This document shows positions 58,591 through 64,000 of a stretch of 64,000 bases of DNA, piece after piece. The notes under the pieces are model-generated. The model was not told where the DNA came from, made no database searches, and saw only the letters and a list, made by a program, of their open reading frames with translations. The DNA is from an uncultured Armatimonadota bacterium (GTDB lineage: Bacteria; Armatimonadota; Fimbriimonadia; Fimbriimonadales; Fimbriimonadaceae). The translations under genes were made by a program, and so were the position numbers. The stretch spans positions 87,767-151,766 of the forward strand of contig CAIYMO010000031.1 of NCBI GenBank assembly GCA_903927345.1, given 5' to 3'. How positions within the stretch are numbered: position 1 is the stretch's first letter; every line of letters starts with the position of its first letter.

Positions 58591-59358
58591 ATGCTCATCG
58601 ACACCCATTGCCATATCCACAACATCGAGAACTACCCCGATCCCGACGCCGAAGTCCTCGCCGCCAAGGAAGAAGGCGTCGAGAGAATCGTCGTTGTCGG
58701 ATGTGAGCCCGCCGACTGGGTCAAAGCAACCGAATTCGCCGACCGCCACGAAGGCGTCTTCGCCATCTGTGGCTGGCACCCCAACTACACGGCAAACTAC
58801 GACCCAATCGATATGCCGCTCCTCGTCAAGGCGCTCCGCCACCCCAAAGTGCTCGCTCTCGGAGAAATCGGCCTCGACTACCACTGGGACTACGCCCCCG
58901 CCTCCATCCAGCACAAAGCCCTCCGCGACCAGCTCAAACTCGCCGAAGAGATGAACAAACCGGTTGTCTTCCATGCCCGTGAGGCCTACTCCGACCTCCT
59001 CGACGTCCTCGAAAAACTCCCCCGTCGGCCCTACCTCTTCCACTGCTTCGCCGGAAACAAAGATGAAGCGCGACGAGCCCTCCGCCTCGGAGCCTGGTTC
59101 GGTTGCGACGGCCCCATCACCTACAAAAAAGCCGACGAGTTAAGAGAAGTTTTCAAGTTCATCCCACCCCACAAAATCGTTCTCGAAACCGACGCGCCGT
59201 ACATGGCACCCGTCCCCCACCGGGGCAAGCCAAACCGCTCAGCCTACATTCCAATTCTGAATAAAGCCCTCGCCGAGCTCCACGACATGACCCAAGAGGA
59301 AATGGCGGCACAAACCACCCAAAACGCAATCGATTTCTTCGGCCCACTTCTCGCCTAA
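58591..59358 (+). CDS. tatD: TatD family metal-dependent hydrolase
   Basis: A 255-residue TatD DNase-type enzyme. It starts MLIDTHCHIHN (HxH metal site), with FAICGWHPNYTANY, ALGEIGLDYHW, FHAREAYSDLL, FHCFAGNKDEA and VLETDAPYMAPVPHRGKPN. It is a 3'-5' exonuclease in characterised members. The ATG at 58591 places the HxH motif at residues 6-8 as usual; the frame open to 58516 overlaps the previous gene. The stop is followed 4 nt later by the stop of a small convergent gene. Confidence 0.93.
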   Translation: MLIDTHCHIHNIENYPDPDAEVLAAKEEGVERIVVVGCEPADWVKATEFADRHEGVFAICGWHPNYTANYDPIDMPLLVKALRHPKVLALGEIGLDYHWDYAPASIQHKALRDQLKLAEEMNKPVVFHAREAYSDLLDVLEKLPRRPYLFHCFAGNKDEARRALRLGAWFGCDGPITYKKADELREVFKFIPPHKIVLETDAPYMAPVPHRGKPNRSAYIPILNKALAELHDMTQEEMAAQTTQNAIDFFGPLLA

Positions 59359-59362
59359 AGGC

Positions 59363-59560
59363 TCAGCGCATTCCGCGAACATCGCGGAATTTCTTGCCGT
59401 TTTCCGAAATCTTCGACTCAACCGTCGTGGACTTCGGGGCAGGTTTGCCAATGTTGGGACCAATCAGGACGTATCCTATGAGGGCGGCACAAAGTGGCAC
59501 AATAAGCCACTTCACAGTTCCAACCACTGCTTTCCCGAGGGGAGTAAGAACAACCGCCAC
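59363..59560 (-). CDS. Small single-span membrane protein
   Basis: A 65-residue protein with one hydrophobic segment (WLIVPLCAALIGYVLIGPNIG) and a basic tail (KISENGKKFRDVRGMR). I do not recognise a family. Its start is GTG at 59560, and TAAACT ends exactly 6 nt before it on the same strand, which supports a real gene rather than a chance frame. It is convergent with tatD and divergent from the DUF5107 gene. Confidence 0.6.
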   Translation of the reverse strand: MAVVLTPLGKAVVGTVKWLIVPLCAALIGYVLIGPNIGKPAPKSTTVESKISENGKKFRDVRGMR

Positions 59561-59566
59561 CTGCCT

Positions 59567-59572
59567 AGTTTA
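59567..59572 (-). promoter_or_regulatory. TAAACT, 6 nt before small ORF GTG
   Basis: Read on the minus strand, TAAACT is followed by AGGCAG and the GTG at 59560. The same spacing as seen at 6271 and 47243 marks this short frame as expressed. Confidence 0.5.
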
Positions 59573-59596
59573 TCCGAACCGCCGAAACCGAAAACC

Positions 59597-61333
59597 ATGC
59601 CCGTCCAAGTCTACGAAGATTCCCTAGAGCTCACCTTCGACGTCCTCGAAGAGAACGGCTATACCAAGGCATCCTGGCCCTACCCCGCGCTCAAACAAAC
59701 TGGGCACCAGGAAAAACGCAGCTTCCGAGCCATCATCCTCGAAAACGAATACCTAAAGCTAATCTTCCTGCCCGAACTCGGCGGGAGATTATGGGAGCTT
59801 CTGGACAAGCGGTGGGGGCATAGTCACTTCTCTAACCCAGATATCAAAGTGGTTTCCTCAGCCCCAGAAACGCCTCAAGGCGCGGGCTGTCTTCATGGTT
59901 TCCGACTGATTGAGCGCGGGCGCGAACGGCTCAACTCACTCGCACCGGTGGAGGTCTCCATCGAATCTCCGGACCTCGAAGAGGACGCTGGCTCCGTCAC
60001 CCTTTTCGCCTCAACCGATCAGGCCTGCTCTGTTCAATTTTCGCTCAAACCCACCGTGGCTACAGTTCGCGTTGAAGTCACCGTTCAGAACCGGCTCCAC
60101 CAAGTCTCGGATTATCGTCTCAGCGGATTCGACTCATACGCGGATGAGGAACTCGAATCGTTTCTCGAAGGGCTCGCCCTTGGCAACCACCCTAAGTTCC
60201 ATCTCTGGTTCACTAGTGAACCAGGCACATTCTCGGACAGTTACGACACGCTTTGGGAGAAGTTTCAAATCAGGAGAGTCCGCAACAGCGCAACGCTAGG
60301 TCCACGACAAGTTGATAGATACCAATTCGACATTCAACCAGTCCAGCGTCTAAGCGGTTACAGCTTTGTGGGGCCAATCGGAGTCGCCCACCTAACAGCA
60401 AGCAAACTCGAGTTCTGCGTGAATCGCCCCCTAACAGGGCACAAGCTGGTCATCCAAAACTCAGAAGGGCAATGTTTCGAGGCACCGTTCAACGCCTATC
60501 CAGAAACGCTCTCAACGACTGAACTTGAATCAATTCCCGGTTCAGTAGTTGCTGCTAGGATTTCAGATCCGTCTGGTTCCGAAGTGGCAACGATCCCGAT
60601 CGAGGCATTACTTTCAGTCCCGCCTTCTGGCCCAAAAGCCAATTCCTCACACCCCAACGATCCCCAAACCGACGTCACCATACTCGAAGACCACGAGCTA
60701 AACCGACTCACCTCCGACTTCACTCTCCGAGTCCCCGCCTACCTCGAACTCGCCGCCCGCGCAACCGAGCGCGGCGACTACCAGCGCGCCGACACCTGCT
60801 ACGAGCACGCCCTCCTCTTCAACGGTGACGACCCCCTCGCCTGGTGGGCAAAGTCTGTCAACCGCCGGATCGGAAACCTGGACGATGAGAACGCCGAGCG
60901 CACCGAGTTGCTCAACGCCCACTACCTCTCCCCGCTCGAGCCCTGCCTCCGCGCCGAAGCGTTCCTCGCCCAACCGCGCAACCACGGCAAAGACCCCTCA
61001 CCGCTCCTCGCAAGCTTCAACGACGTCCCCGAGAACTTCGTCGAAGTCGCCTGCCAGCTGATCCAAGCCCGCTTCTACGAAGAGGCCGCCTACTTCATCG
61101 ACGAAGCCCTTCGCCACCAAAATCTCGGCATGCTCCACTACCTCCACGCCTACCTCCTCAGCCGAAAAGGCGGAATGGAGATGGAAGTCGCCAGCCGAGT
61201 CCAAATGGTAACCAAAGCCAAGTTCCCCCCGATGCCCTACCGCGACCTAGAACGCGAAATCCTGAGCAATCTGTCGGAAAAGTATCAGCTACCCGAAATC
61301 ATTTCGCAGTGGCTTGCTGGGGAACTTTCCTAG
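59597..61333 (+). CDS. DUF5107 domain protein
   Basis: A 578-residue protein. The N-terminus has the DUF5107 pattern (YPALKQTGHQEKRSFRAIILENEYLKLIFLPELGGRLWELLDKR), related to galactose-mutarotase-like beta sandwiches, followed by LSGFDSYADEELESFLEGLALG. The C-terminal third is helical (LELAARATERGDYQRADTCYEHALLFNGDDPLAWWAKSVNRRIGNLDDE), resembling tetratricopeptide repeats. DUF5107 proteins are often near carbohydrate genes, but no substrate can be read from the sequence. It begins 36 nt from the divergent small membrane protein. Confidence 0.8.
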   Translation: MPVQVYEDSLELTFDVLEENGYTKASWPYPALKQTGHQEKRSFRAIILENEYLKLIFLPELGGRLWELLDKRWGHSHFSNPDIKVVSSAPETPQGAGCLHGFRLIERGRERLNSLAPVEVSIESPDLEEDAGSVTLFASTDQACSVQFSLKPTVATVRVEVTVQNRLHQVSDYRLSGFDSYADEELESFLEGLALGNHPKFHLWFTSEPGTFSDSYDTLWEKFQIRRVRNSATLGPRQVDRYQFDIQPVQRLSGYSFVGPIGVAHLTASKLEFCVNRPLTGHKLVIQNSEGQCFEAPFNAYPETLSTTELESIPGSVVAARISDPSGSEVATIPIEALLSVPPSGPKANSSHPNDPQTDVTILEDHELNRLTSDFTLRVPAYLELAARATERGDYQRADTCYEHALLFNGDDPLAWWAKSVNRRIGNLDDENAERTELLNAHYLSPLEPCLRAEAFLAQPRNHGKDPSPLLASFNDVPENFVEVACQLIQARFYEEAAYFIDEALRHQNLGMLHYLHAYLLSRKGGMEMEVASRVQMVTKAKFPPMPYRDLEREILSNLSEKYQLPEIISQWLAGELS

Positions 61334-61371
61334 CCTATGCACAGCACCTCGCGGAGGGGGTGAAAACAAAA

Positions 61372-61390
61372 ACCCCCGCTCGTCGGGGGT
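61372..61390 (-). terminator. Terminator of the pilin-like gene
   Basis: ACCCCCG and CGGGGGT form a 7-bp stem around CTCGT (plus strand). On the minus strand it is followed by TTTTGTTTTC, a T-rich tail, placing it as a rho-independent terminator about 100 nt after the stop of the gene at 61492-62253. Confidence 0.8.
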
Positions 61391-61491
61391 CGGTGAGCTA
61401 AGGCGAACCGGGGGGCTGTGGTAATTGCCGAAGCCTTTCCAAGCCCCAGTTACGCTGACAGCTGAAGCCTGAAGCCTGGCTGCTCCAGACG

Positions 61492-62253
61492 TCAGTCACA
61501 TCGCCAATACCAAGTGTCGTCGTAAGCCGCTCCGCTTCCCGTCGACTCCCCAGAACGGTGCCCCGCCGGATCAACAATCGTGTTATCAAACGCACCCGCC
61601 GAAGTCACCGACTTCGCATGGCCGTCCGCAAAAATCACCGACCCACCAGTCGAAGACCACTTCTGGAAATACCCACAGTCATAGCCATACCGCGTGCACG
61701 TCGGATCGTTCTTAGCCTCAAAGAACGGCATCATCTCAACCCGAATCGACCGAGTCCCGGCGGGATCAACAAACATCGTCTCCGAAACCGTCCAGTTCTC
61801 CGACCGAACCGCATCGTTCTGCATGCTGAACCCCGCGACCTTGCTAAACGCACATCCGCCAAACCGATACGACGACCCATAAGCCGCCCAGTAAGTCGAA
61901 GAAGGCCGTGAAGCCAACCCCGGATCCGAAGCCAAATACGGCCCACCCGAATCCAAAGGCGACTTAAACACATCGCGGTTCTTGCAGTAGGGAAGCAGCA
62001 AAAGCTCGGTGCCAAAGTGCCCGTCCACCCAAGGTGCCGGAGTCGTGTTGTAAGCATGGAAGATCGGCATCACATCGTCCGCATCCCCCGAATACATCTT
62101 CTGCGCCAGCCCAATCTGCCGTGCGTTCGAAAGGCAAGCGGTCCGTTTCGCCGCCTCCTTCGCCTGGGCAAAAACCGGGAAAAGAATCGCGGCAAGAATC
62201 GCGATAATCGCAATAACGACAAGGAGTTCGATAAGCGTGAATGCCTTCTTCAT
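61492..62253 (-). CDS. Type IV pilin-like protein (prepilin N-terminus, H-X9-DG-like C-terminus) under a TPP riboswitch
   Basis: A 253-residue protein starting [20 protein letters not shown], the classical prepilin peptidase site (AFTLIE) and N-terminal helix. [39 protein letters not shown] follows, then a soluble domain ending [12 protein letters not shown], the 'DG' motif of the DUF1559-like type. Such proteins are secreted via pilin-type pathways and are numerous in Armatimonadota and Planctomycetes; the role is unknown. GGGAGAAC (GGGAG ~7 nt before the ATG) is a good ribosome site. The next upstream element on this strand is a TPP riboswitch. Confidence 0.88.
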   Translation of the reverse strand: MKKAFTLIELLVVIAIIAILAAILFPVFAQAKEAAKRTACLSNARQIGLAQKMYSGDADDVMPIFHAYNTTPAPWVDGHFGTELLLLPYCKNRDVFKSPLDSGGPYLASDPGLASRPSSTYWAAYGSSYRFGGCAFSKVAGFSMQNDAVRSENWTVSETMFVDPAGTRSIRVEMMPFFEAKNDPTCTRYGYDCGYFQKWSSTGGSVIFADGHAKSVTSAGAFDNTIVDPAGHRSGESTGSGAAYDDTWYWRCD

Positions 62254-62267
62254 GTTGTTCTCCCAAA

Positions 62268-62291
62268 CTGCCGCAGGTGGTTTCGCGGCAG
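62268..62291 (-). promoter_or_regulatory. Hairpin between the TPP aptamer and the pilin-like gene
   Basis: On the minus strand CTGCCGC pairs with GCGGCAG around a 10-nt loop GAAACCACCT. The 3' arm is followed by TTT and the GGGAG ribosome site. Its position between aptamer and gene makes it a candidate expression platform, but no T-run indicates termination. The loop's CCACCT could also pair with a purine-rich sequence. Confidence 0.4.
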
Positions 62292-62323
62292 ATTTCGGAA
62301 GCCCAGTCAGGCATCCAAATCAG

Positions 62324-62418
62324 CTCACGCATCCCTCCGCTGGTGTTAACCAGATCAGGTTCAAAGGGTAAGTGGAATAACCTCCACACTCTCAGCCGCC
62401 ATCGGCTCCCCTTGCGAG
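62324..62418 (-). promoter_or_regulatory. TPP (thiamine pyrophosphate) riboswitch
   Basis: The minus strand reads with all conserved parts of the THI element: GGGGAGCC, then GGCTGAGAGTGTGG, ACCCTTTGAACCTGATCT, GGTTAACACCAGCGGAGGGA. The outer stem (CTCGCA near the 5' end with TGCGTGAG near the 3' end, one bulge pair) is also present. Such aptamers bind TPP and repress thiamine genes. The only gene downstream before a terminator is the pilin-like gene. A TAGAAT hexamer (minus strand) lies just upstream as a possible -10. Confidence 0.92.
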
Positions 62419-62426
62419 CAATTTGT

Positions 62427-62440
62427 TAGAATGTATTCTA
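62427..62440. promoter_or_regulatory. Perfect palindrome TAGAATGTATTCTA
   Basis: A 14-bp perfect palindrome (TAGAAT-GT-ATTCTA) lies just upstream of the riboswitch and 66 nt before the plus-strand gene at 62506. It could be a repressor site overlapping the riboswitch promoter. The identity of a binding protein cannot be told from sequence. Confidence 0.4.
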
Positions 62441-62505
62441 CTCAGTGAAGGTCTAGGTAGTTTGCAAGGTCTCACGTTAATCAACTACAGCATGCAATTC
62501 AAGCG

Positions 62506-63150
62506 ATGAAGAACCGAAGCAGCCAGGGTGACACAGATGTGCGGATGCAAACTCTGCTGAAGAGTCGTTTTATTCAAGCTTTTGCCGATGTCCAGGTGCC
62601 GCCGTACAGCGAGGTCCCAGGTGAGTACTTCCAAATATCAACTGGGTGGAAACCTGGAGACGACGGTCGGTTTACAGAACTTCCCCAGTCTGATCCATTC
62701 GTGATTCAGAGTCAGGCCGATCTGAAACTCCGCTATGAATCCATCGCAACTCGATCATGGTTCGATCTGAACAAGCACGAAATTCAAGAGCCCTGGGATG
62801 CAATATTGACGCCAAAGTGCATGCTCTACTATTGTCAGGCATTTGCGCTGACGGCGCGGTGGGATAACGAAGTAATCAACACTGAGTTCCCAGATTCATC
62901 GCTGAACGAACCGAACTTCATGGATGCGCTCCTCCGGTTATGCACATCTGAACAGCAAGAAGTTCTGTACCTCTACACCAAATTTTTGGCAATGGGTCCC
63001 GACCTGGTTGCAAAAGAGTTTATTCAGACTTTTTGGGTCCCTTGGCGGCGAACAAACCTGAACAAGCGAACCATCTTTCGTTGGGAACCCGTCGAGCCAC
63101 ATGGGTATGACAATTCGACGTTTCCCCGCTCCACGATGCCGTGGTTCTGA
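62506..63150 (+). CDS. Unknown protein with atypical composition
   Basis: A 214-residue protein that I do not recognise. It is rich in Trp, Tyr and Phe (for example ATRSWFDLNKHEIQEPWDAIL, YYCQAFALTARWDNEV, FWVPWRRTNLNKRTIFRW) with no signal peptide or membrane segment. Its codon use looks less C-rich at third positions than the neighbouring genes, suggesting foreign origin; this is an impression, not a calculation. It lies next to the transposase fragment and repeats. Confidence 0.55.
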   Translation: MKNRSSQGDTDVRMQTLLKSRFIQAFADVQVPPYSEVPGEYFQISTGWKPGDDGRFTELPQSDPFVIQSQADLKLRYESIATRSWFDLNKHEIQEPWDAILTPKCMLYYCQAFALTARWDNEVINTEFPDSSLNEPNFMDALLRLCTSEQQEVLYLYTKFLAMGPDLVAKEFIQTFWVPWRRTNLNKRTIFRWEPVEPHGYDNSTFPRSTMPWF

Positions 63151-63165
63151 TATCAGTGCCCCGTC

Positions 63166-63285
63166 CTAAGAGCCCCGGCCGAGCGAAGCGAGGCTAGTAC
63201 GGTCTCGATGCCCCGTTGACTGCATTCCGACGACCGACAGAGCAAATCCCAGAAGCACCAGACCTACCCCGGAAAAGCGCCTCAC
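63166..63285 (-). CDS. Possible small membrane peptide coupled to the upstream gene
   Basis: A 39-residue frame, GTG start overlapping the upstream stop as GTGA. It encodes RRFSGVGLVLLGFALSVVG, one membrane segment, then a basic tail (QSTGHRDRTSLASLGRGS). Overlap and hydrophobic character suggest translation, but length and lack of homologues make this uncertain. Confidence 0.35.
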   Translation of the reverse strand: MRRFSGVGLVLLGFALSVVGMQSTGHRDRTSLASLGRGS

Positions 63286-63725
63286 TCTGAACCTGCCTCC
63301 CCACTCCGCCGCGCAATCAATCGCCTCACCCGCGCTGACGTAACGTATCCCAGAATCATCCCCACCCAGCCCGCCAGAGAAAACTGCGGGATCAAAACAA
63401 TGCCGATGATCAGCAAGGGGGAGAGAAACGCGGCCACCAATAACGTCCAGAGATAAATGCGCCAAGTCACCGAGAACGCAGGCGACGTAAAGTTAGCGAA
63501 GCGACGATCGAAGAGCCCATAAATCGCTCCGATCAAGAACGTGATTCCCAAAATGCAAAAGGGTAATCGATCCGGCGATAACGCATGCCCAGGAACTGAA
63601 AACACTCGGTCAAGCTGCAAGGGTCCATAAAACGAAACAATCCCCGCAGGAAGAGTCGCCAGCCACATCCGACCCTGCTCCTTCCAGTTAGGCAGCGAAC
63701 CGTACTCGCTAGGGAAATCGCTCAT
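63282..63725 (-). CDS. Membrane protein of unknown function
   Basis: A 147-residue protein with three to four hydrophobic segments (MWLATLPAGIVSFYG, LPFCILGITFLIGAIYGLF, IYLWTLLVAAFLSPLLIIGIVLIP, AGWVGMILGYV) and a basic C-terminus (SARVRRLIARRSG). The ATG at 63725 is preceded by GGAGAGAGG, a good ribosome site; the open frame to 63884 runs into the repeat region and is unlikely to be used. No family recognised. Confidence 0.6.
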   Translation of the reverse strand: MSDFPSEYGSLPNWKEQGRMWLATLPAGIVSFYGPLQLDRVFSVPGHALSPDRLPFCILGITFLIGAIYGLFDRRFANFTSPAFSVTWRIYLWTLLVAAFLSPLLIIGIVLIPQFSLAGWVGMILGYVTSARVRRLIARRSGEAGSE

Positions 63726-63775
63726 CCATCCTCTCTCCTGCAAGGTTACTACAACCCACTGAAATCTCTGTCCAA

Positions 63776-63863
63776 TGGCGAGCCACTCGCGTGGACGGGG
63801 TAAGCAGAAGTAGCTGGGGTGGCGAGCCACTTGCGTGGACGGGGTAAGCAGAAGTAGCTGGGG
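63776..63863. repeat. 44-bp direct repeat, two copies
   Basis: Two adjacent 44-bp units (63776-63819 and 63820-63863) differ at one base (ACTCGCG / ACTTGCG) and are followed by a short partial unit. Each unit holds a small hairpin (GCGAG CCA CTCGC, or CCAC..GTGG). They end 17 nt beyond the stop of the IS110-type transposase. Confidence 0.85.
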
Positions 63864-63880
63864 TGGCAGATGCTGTCTTG

Positions 63881-64000
63881 TCAAGTGGTTACCTCAAAAG
63901 GCTTTCCAGATTTGACAACACCGTAGCAGATCATGAGGAGTTTGCGTTCGCAGGCGATAAGTGCAGACTTCTTGGGTTTGCCTTTGGCGACGAGTTTTTC
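63881..64000 (-). CDS. IS110-family transposase, C-terminal fragment (continues past the window)
   Basis: The minus strand encodes 39 residues up to a TGA stop at 63881-63883: KLVAKGKPKKSALIACERK, then LLMICYGVVKSGKPF. The 'GKPKKxALIACxRKLL' pattern is the usual C-terminal end of IS110/IS116/IS902-type DEDD transposases. The rest of the element lies to the right. IS110 elements encode a bridge RNA in a flanking non-coding end, which may be in the neighbouring sequence. Confidence 0.8.
   Translation of the reverse strand, partial: EKLVAKGKPKKSALIACERKLLMICYGVVKSGKPFEVTT

Noticed and set aside
62427..62440. LexA (SOS) box
   Set aside because: The palindrome differs from the GAAC-N4-GTTC and CTGT-N8-ACAG forms, so no specific repressor is claimed.
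63776..63863. CRISPR-like array
   Set aside because: Two contiguous units without spacers; it is a simple tandem duplication.

Overview
The window looks like chromosomal DNA from a member of Armatimonadota, most likely a Fimbriimonas-like lineage. This is an inference from gene content. The pilin-like protein at 61492-62253 has the '[16 protein letters not shown]' N-terminus followed by [12 protein letters not shown] and a late VIFADGHAK motif, a form I associate with that phylum. DUF1800, DUF4965, DUF5107 and GH29 proteins, SRPBCC membrane proteins and a rich chemotaxis adaptation set also fit. Genes are tightly packed on both strands, with many 1-4 nt overlaps and no gene-free stretch above about 250 nt.

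Layout. 1-5372: end of a large Ig/propeller protein, then on the minus strand a glutaminase-like DUF4965 protein, a DUF4230 protein and a DUF1800 protein. 5398-12331 (plus): two membrane proteins, an ABC-F ATPase, an FAD oxidoreductase and a CPBP protease. 12328-18107 (minus): ruvB, a LacZ-type beta-galactosidase and an M48 peptidase. 18190-22889 (minus): a chemotaxis adaptation operon read cheC-cheD-HDOD-cheB-cheR-cheY-cheX, without cheA or cheW. 22959-25709 (plus): an AccB-like protein lacking the biotinylated lysine, a small pilin-like protein, accC and nusB. 25811-30157: subtilase with FG-GAP-like repeats, folD, hydrolase. 30141-31546 (minus): lemA and an upstream gene interrupted by one amber codon. 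31599-36010: tandem GH29 fucosidase fusion and a K+ channel. 36140-44779: rpoN, then five members of an unrecognised paralogous membrane-anchored family (three plus, two minus) with pdxS between them. 44956-61333 (mostly plus): THUMP-like methyltransferase, YCII protein, MlaE permease, M28 peptidase, PEP carboxylase, sarcosine-oxidase-like enzyme, GT39, an MCP, alkaline phosphatase, YdcF, TatD, a DUF5107 protein. 61372-64000: a pilin-like gene under a TPP riboswitch, unknown genes, a 44-bp tandem repeat and the C-terminal end of an IS110-family transposase.

The main genome-wide signal I see is in start sites. About twenty genes carry a -10-like hexamer (TAAACT, TATAAT, TACAAT and relatives) that ends only 5-10 nt before the start codon, with no Shine-Dalgarno sequence, as expected for leaderless or near-leaderless mRNAs. 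In contrast, internal genes of the chemotaxis operon have clear GGAG-type ribosome sites. Other notable points are the TPP riboswitch in front of a pilin-like gene, the lysine-less AccB homologue, and hairpins that abut start codons of downstream genes.
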